NCBI GenBank assembly: GCA_963377175.1 | Contig: CAUJNA010003829.1 | Span: forward strand, 212,501 to 276,500 | DNA: 64,000 nucleotides | Origin: Effrenium voratum | Taxonomy: Eukaryota; Sar; Dinophyceae; Suessiales; Symbiodiniaceae | Direction: 5' to 3' | Position numbers and translations under genes: made by a program | Part shown: positions 62,130 through 64,000 of the stretch, piece after piece | Position numbering within the stretch: the first letter of the stretch is position 1 | Layout of the letters: every line of letters begins with the position of its first letter | The notes under the pieces: generated by a model | The model's database searches: none | Told to the model about the DNA's origin: nothing | The model's input: only the letters and a program-made list of their open reading frames with translations

Positions 62130-62990
62130 GGGATGGTCTGGAGGCGGGCTGGAGGTGGAAAGATCCGTCTTGGACCTTGGAACAAAAGCCCCCTAGGTAG
62201 AGGCGGTCACCGGGCTGGAGGTGGAAAGATCCGTCTCGGACCTTGGAATAAAAGCCCCCTAAATAGAGGCGGTCACTGGGCTGGAGGCGGGAAGATCCGT
62301 CTCGGGGAATTTCCTATTCTCAGGAGATGGAAAGATCCGTCTCGCGGATTTCTTGTTCCCAGGAGAGGCGCTCACCGGGCTGGAGGCGGGAAGATCCGTC
62401 TCGGACCTGGGCTTAATTCTTACTCTAAGGAGAGGCGCTCACCGGGCTGGAGGCCATAAGATCCGTCTCGGACCTGGGCTTAATTCTTACTCTAAGGAGA
62501 GGCGCTCACCGGGCTGGAGGCCTCGGGGAATTTCCTATTCTCAGGAGATGGAAAGATCCGTCTCGAAAATTTCTTGCTCCCAGGAGAGGCGGTCACCGGG
62601 CTGGAGGTGGAAAGATCCGTCTCGGATCTTGGGATAAAAGCCCCTTGGTAGAGGCGGTCACCGGGCTGGAGGCGGGAAGATCCGTCTCGGGGAATTTCCT
62701 ATTCTCAGGAGATGGAAAGATCCGTCTCGAAAATTTCTTGTTCCTAGGAGAGGCGGTCACCGGGCTGGAGGCGGGAAGATCCGTCTCGAAAAATTATTGG
62801 AACAGGAGATGGAAAGATCCGTCTCGAAAATTTCTTGTTCCCAGGAGAGGCGCTCACCGGGCTGAAGGCGGGAAGATCCGTCTCGGACCTGGGAATAAAA
62901 GTCTTTTAGGGAGAGGCGCTCACCGGGCTGGAGGCGGGAAGATCCGTCGGAGATCCTTCTCGGCTCAAGGAAGAAAAAGAATTCCTAAGG
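62130..62990 (+). repeat. terminal tandem array, right
   Basis: Twelve or more copies of the inverted unit: GGCGGTCACCGGGCTGGAGG, then CGGGAAGATCCGTCTCGG, then a variable linker such as ACCTTGGAATAAAAGCCCCC, GGAATTTCCTATTCTCAGGA or AAAATTTCTTGTTCCCAGGA. Linker types recur in mixed order, so higher-order duplications have shaped the array. Confidence 0.9.
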
Positions 62991-63011
62991 GCACTCGCCT
63001 GCAAAAAAAAA

Positions 63012-63093
63012 TGATCCGCGCCCGGGTGGAATCGAGCCCGCGGTCTGTAAGCTTCAGAGCTGCAGAGCCTCTTCCAATTGAGCTATGGCTCCT
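63012..63093 (-). other. tRNA-like sequence next to the right array
   Basis: On minus: GGAGCCATAGCTCAATTGGA gives a good A box, and GCGGGCTCGATTCCACCC gives a B box. The 3' acceptor does not pair with GGAGCCA and the T stem is poor, so I do not call a functional tRNA. A similar B box is present in R repeats. Confidence 0.4.
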
Positions 63094-63095
63094 TA

Positions 63096-63441
63096 CTAGT
63101 CAAGCACTGAGACTCCAGTCCCAGAGAGCGTCACCAGCTGATAGGCTATCAGGTGAATGAACACGTGTGCCGTCGAGCGCCTTGAAGGTGAACCGAGCCA
63201 GGTCGCCCGAGCGGGCGCTGACGCCGCTGAGGGGCATCTTGGGCACGCGCTCTGTCGGGAAGCCCACGATGAAGCTGTGACGCAGGTAGCCCGCGCGGTC
63301 GATGTCGATGTTGCGCACCGTGTCGTCGTAGGTCCCAGCAAGGACCAAGAGGAAGTGGAAGTGCTCAGAGGCTCCCTTCATAGGATTGTGCGGGTACTGC
63401 AGGCTGCCCAGCTGCATCTGCGACTCCAGGAGACTGTCTTC
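63096..63441 (-). pseudogene. major capsid protein, C-terminal third, separated from the rest
   Basis: The minus frame gives LESQMQLGSLQYPHNPMKGA, SEHFHFLLVLAGTYDDTVRN, IDIDRAGYLRHSFIVGFPTE, MPLSGVSARSGDLARFTF and LDGTRV, then changes frame near 63165 to HLIAYQLVTLSGTGVSVLD and a stop. The SGVSARSGDL segment corresponds to the TGLNTKAGDL-type motif conserved in Polinton-like capsid proteins. It completes, in order, the fragment at 50.24-51.37 kb. Its broken edge abuts R2, as the other fragment abuts R1. Confidence 0.7.
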
Positions 63442-64000
63442 CAGTAGTAAGGAAAGACTGCCTATACCAACCAATTAATTTTCGTTTTTTGGTCCCCCAA
63501 ACCCTGCAAAACAGCCAAATTCTCCAACCAGCTGAACGTTTTTCCGATGTCACCGGTCTTTGTCACCACTCCGTTTTTGGTGCAAAAAGCGCTGAAAACG
63601 GCCAACTCCGAAAAGTGCGTTTTTTCGTGTCCGGCGTCAAATGTGCTGCCTGGGCCACCAAATTCGCTCGTTTTCCTCCGAAAACCGGCTCCAGGCGTTC
63701 GCCGTGCTCCGAAATCCGTTTTCTGCCCCGAAAAGCCTGCGAATTCCAGCCCGCTGAGCTCGTCACCGCTTGTCACCGCTTTGTCACCGCTCGCTTTTTG
63801 GGTGCAAAAGTGCGCAAAACCGGGCCCAGTTCCTCACCTCCTTCTCCGCAGGGTTTTTTCGCGGCCCGGCAGCCCGCCGAGGACCTGGCTCGGAGCCCGA
63901 CAGCCAGCCGAGGTTCTCCATGTAACACGTCAGCCTGCTGAATTAGTCACCGCCGATGTCACCGGTGTCTAACACGTCTGCCGAGGTGCCAGGGTGGAAT
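63442..64000 (+). repeat. R-family repeat, copy 2 (runs off the window)
   Basis: Begins CAGTAGTAAGGAAAGACTGC and follows R1 closely to the window end, with one extra segment of about 95 bp (63639-63733) absent from R1. It contains the same GTCACCG units, GCAAAAAGCGC block and CAGCCNGCCGAGG units. Confidence 0.8.

Larger units (their letters stand above)
47331..62990. mobile_element. element 2: GC-rich endogenous Polinton-like element with long inverted repeats
   Basis: Two inverted arrays of the same roughly 60-bp repeat bound the unit (47.33-47.80 and 62.13-62.99 kb). Inside each array lie, as mirror images, a methyltransferase-like gene, an unassigned gene and a coiled-coil gene, so the TIR is about 1.9 kb on the left and about 3 kb on the right, where one extra gene is present. 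The unique centre has a capsid fragment, a fibre-like gene, two coiled-coil paralogues and a Polinton-type family B polymerase. The length (15.7 kb) and gene set fit Polinton/Maverick-like or adintovirus-like elements. No integrase, ATPase or protease was found. Most genes carry frameshifts. Target-site duplications could not be identified. Confidence 0.8.

Noticed and set aside
63012..63093. Functional tRNA gene
   Set aside because: The A and B boxes are good, but the acceptor arms do not pair and the anticodon arm has no standard 7-base loop.

Overview
The window is a mosaic of eukaryotic, gene-poor nuclear DNA and two decayed DNA-virus-like elements. The host part (about 1-18 kb, 28.7-47.3 kb) shows short exon-like stretches separated by non-coding DNA, very long microsatellites, and at least two clean mini-introns of the GC..AG type (48 and 55 nt). 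Every host exon I can support lies on the minus strand. Non-canonical GC donors and unidirectional gene arrays are known from dinoflagellates, so a dinoflagellate-like alga is the best guess; no spliced leader, rRNA or organelle marker confirms it.

Host genes, right to left on the minus strand: an exon near 45.5 kb, a class I methyltransferase (43.8-44.9 kb), helical exons (42.1-42.9 kb), a ZIP-type metal transporter (35.2-38.4 kb), a WD40-repeat protein (31.4-34.3 kb), unassigned exons (28.7-31.2 kb), a Thr/Ala-rich open frame (12.9-14.7 kb), and a many-exon coiled-coil gene (3.3-7.6 kb). A 96-bp coding exon occurs twice, at 15.04-15.14 and 28.69-28.79 kb, and brackets element 1.

Element 1 (about 18.0-27.8 kb) is AT-rich and flanked by microsatellites. 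It carries a Polinton-type retroviral-like integrase, a GIY-YIG endonuclease, an HNH-like protein, zinc-finger proteins, a candidate minor capsid protein, a class-3-lipase-like gene and a major capsid protein of the Polinton/Polinton-like-virus (PLV) type. A divergent promoter region near 24.03 kb separates leftward from rightward genes. Its right end runs into hexanucleotide repeats and a 100-N gap.

Element 2 (about 47.3-63.0 kb) is GC-rich and bounded by inverted arrays of a roughly 60-bp tandem repeat. Its long terminal inverted repeats (TIRs) each hold a cytosine-methyltransferase-like gene, an unassigned gene and a coiled-coil gene. The centre holds a capsid protein fragment, a fibre-like protein, two tandem coiled-coil paralogues and a Polinton-type family B DNA polymerase. 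Just before the capsid gene is a regular 72-73-bp array of long hairpins whose arms change in a compensatory way between copies. This is the most unusual signal in the window.

Almost every viral gene has frameshifts or stops, so both elements are either decaying endogenous viruses or have been read with indel errors. A third repeat family, R, sits in or beside genes of both elements (21.8-22.6 kb reversed, 51.4-52.3 kb, and 63.4 kb to the window end).
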